6,073 nucleotides of DNA, from positions 1 through 6,073 of the forward strand of contig CALGLY010000273.1 of NCBI GenBank assembly GCA_937959095.1, in the 5' to 3' direction. The position numbers and the translations under genes were made by a program. Origin of the DNA: an uncultured Saprospiraceae bacterium. Its GTDB lineage: Bacteria > Bacteroidota > Bacteroidia > Chitinophagales > Saprospiraceae. Of this stretch, positions 6,045-6,073 are shown in pieces (the first letter of the stretch is position 1; each line of letters begins with the position of its first letter). A model generated the notes under the pieces. That model made no database searches. It worked only from the letters and a program-made list of their open reading frames with translations, and had not been told where the DNA came from.

Positions 6045-6073
6045 AAGCCCTCTGTGCGTTGCGTGGAGGGCTT
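6045..6073 (+). terminator. probable intrinsic terminator after the OmpA-like gene
   Basis: AAGCCCTC (6045-6052) pairs perfectly with GAGGGCTT (6066-6073) around a 13-base loop, beginning 24 bases after the stop codon. The window ends exactly at the stem, so the following T-run cannot be seen. Position and GC-rich stem make it a likely end of the PorP-like/OmpA-like transcript. If the outside sequence continues with T residues, they could also pair with the A-rich bases before the stem, making it bidirectional. Confidence 0.7.

Overview
The window reads as a chromosomal segment of a Bacteroidota bacterium, most like a Saprospirae/Chitinophagales- or Cytophagales-type genome. The reasons are the PorP/SprF-type outer-membrane protein, the PorE-like TPR/beta-propeller/OmpA protein next to it, the AT-rich intergenic DNA, the absence of Shine-Dalgarno sites at the recognisable starts, and promoter-like boxes matching the phylum's TAnnTTTG -7 element. 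The genus cannot be fixed from the sequence alone.

Layout. Positions 1-449 (minus strand) hold the first 149 codons of a CNNM/DUF21-type membrane transporter that runs off the left edge. A 330-base gene-free stretch follows, with a REP-like GC-richer patch, an AT-rich hairpin and a tandem repeat. rlmN (780-1832, minus) encodes the radical-SAM 23S rRNA/tRNA adenine methyltransferase and appears to have a leaderless promoter. A divergent intergenic region of about 365 bases (1833-2197) carries promoter-like elements facing both ways. On the plus strand come a PorP/SprF family gene (2198-3334) and, 119 bases later, an 855-residue OmpA family gene (3454-6021). A GC-rich hairpin at the right edge (6045-6073) probably ends this two-gene unit.

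How the genes fit together. The porP/sprF-like and ompA-like genes form the recurring Bacteroidota pair associated with type IX secretion and gliding: an outer-membrane barrel protein plus a periplasmic or outer-membrane-attached protein whose OmpA domain binds peptidoglycan. No secreted adhesin or other type IX component is visible here. rlmN and the CNNM gene look like unrelated neighbours. The most unusual points are a DUF1573-like Ig-fold domain added after the OmpA domain, and similar AAATGG/CCATTT hairpins in the leaders of both plus-strand genes. I did not find convincing evidence for a wholly new system; most of the window is ordinary core Bacteroidota content.
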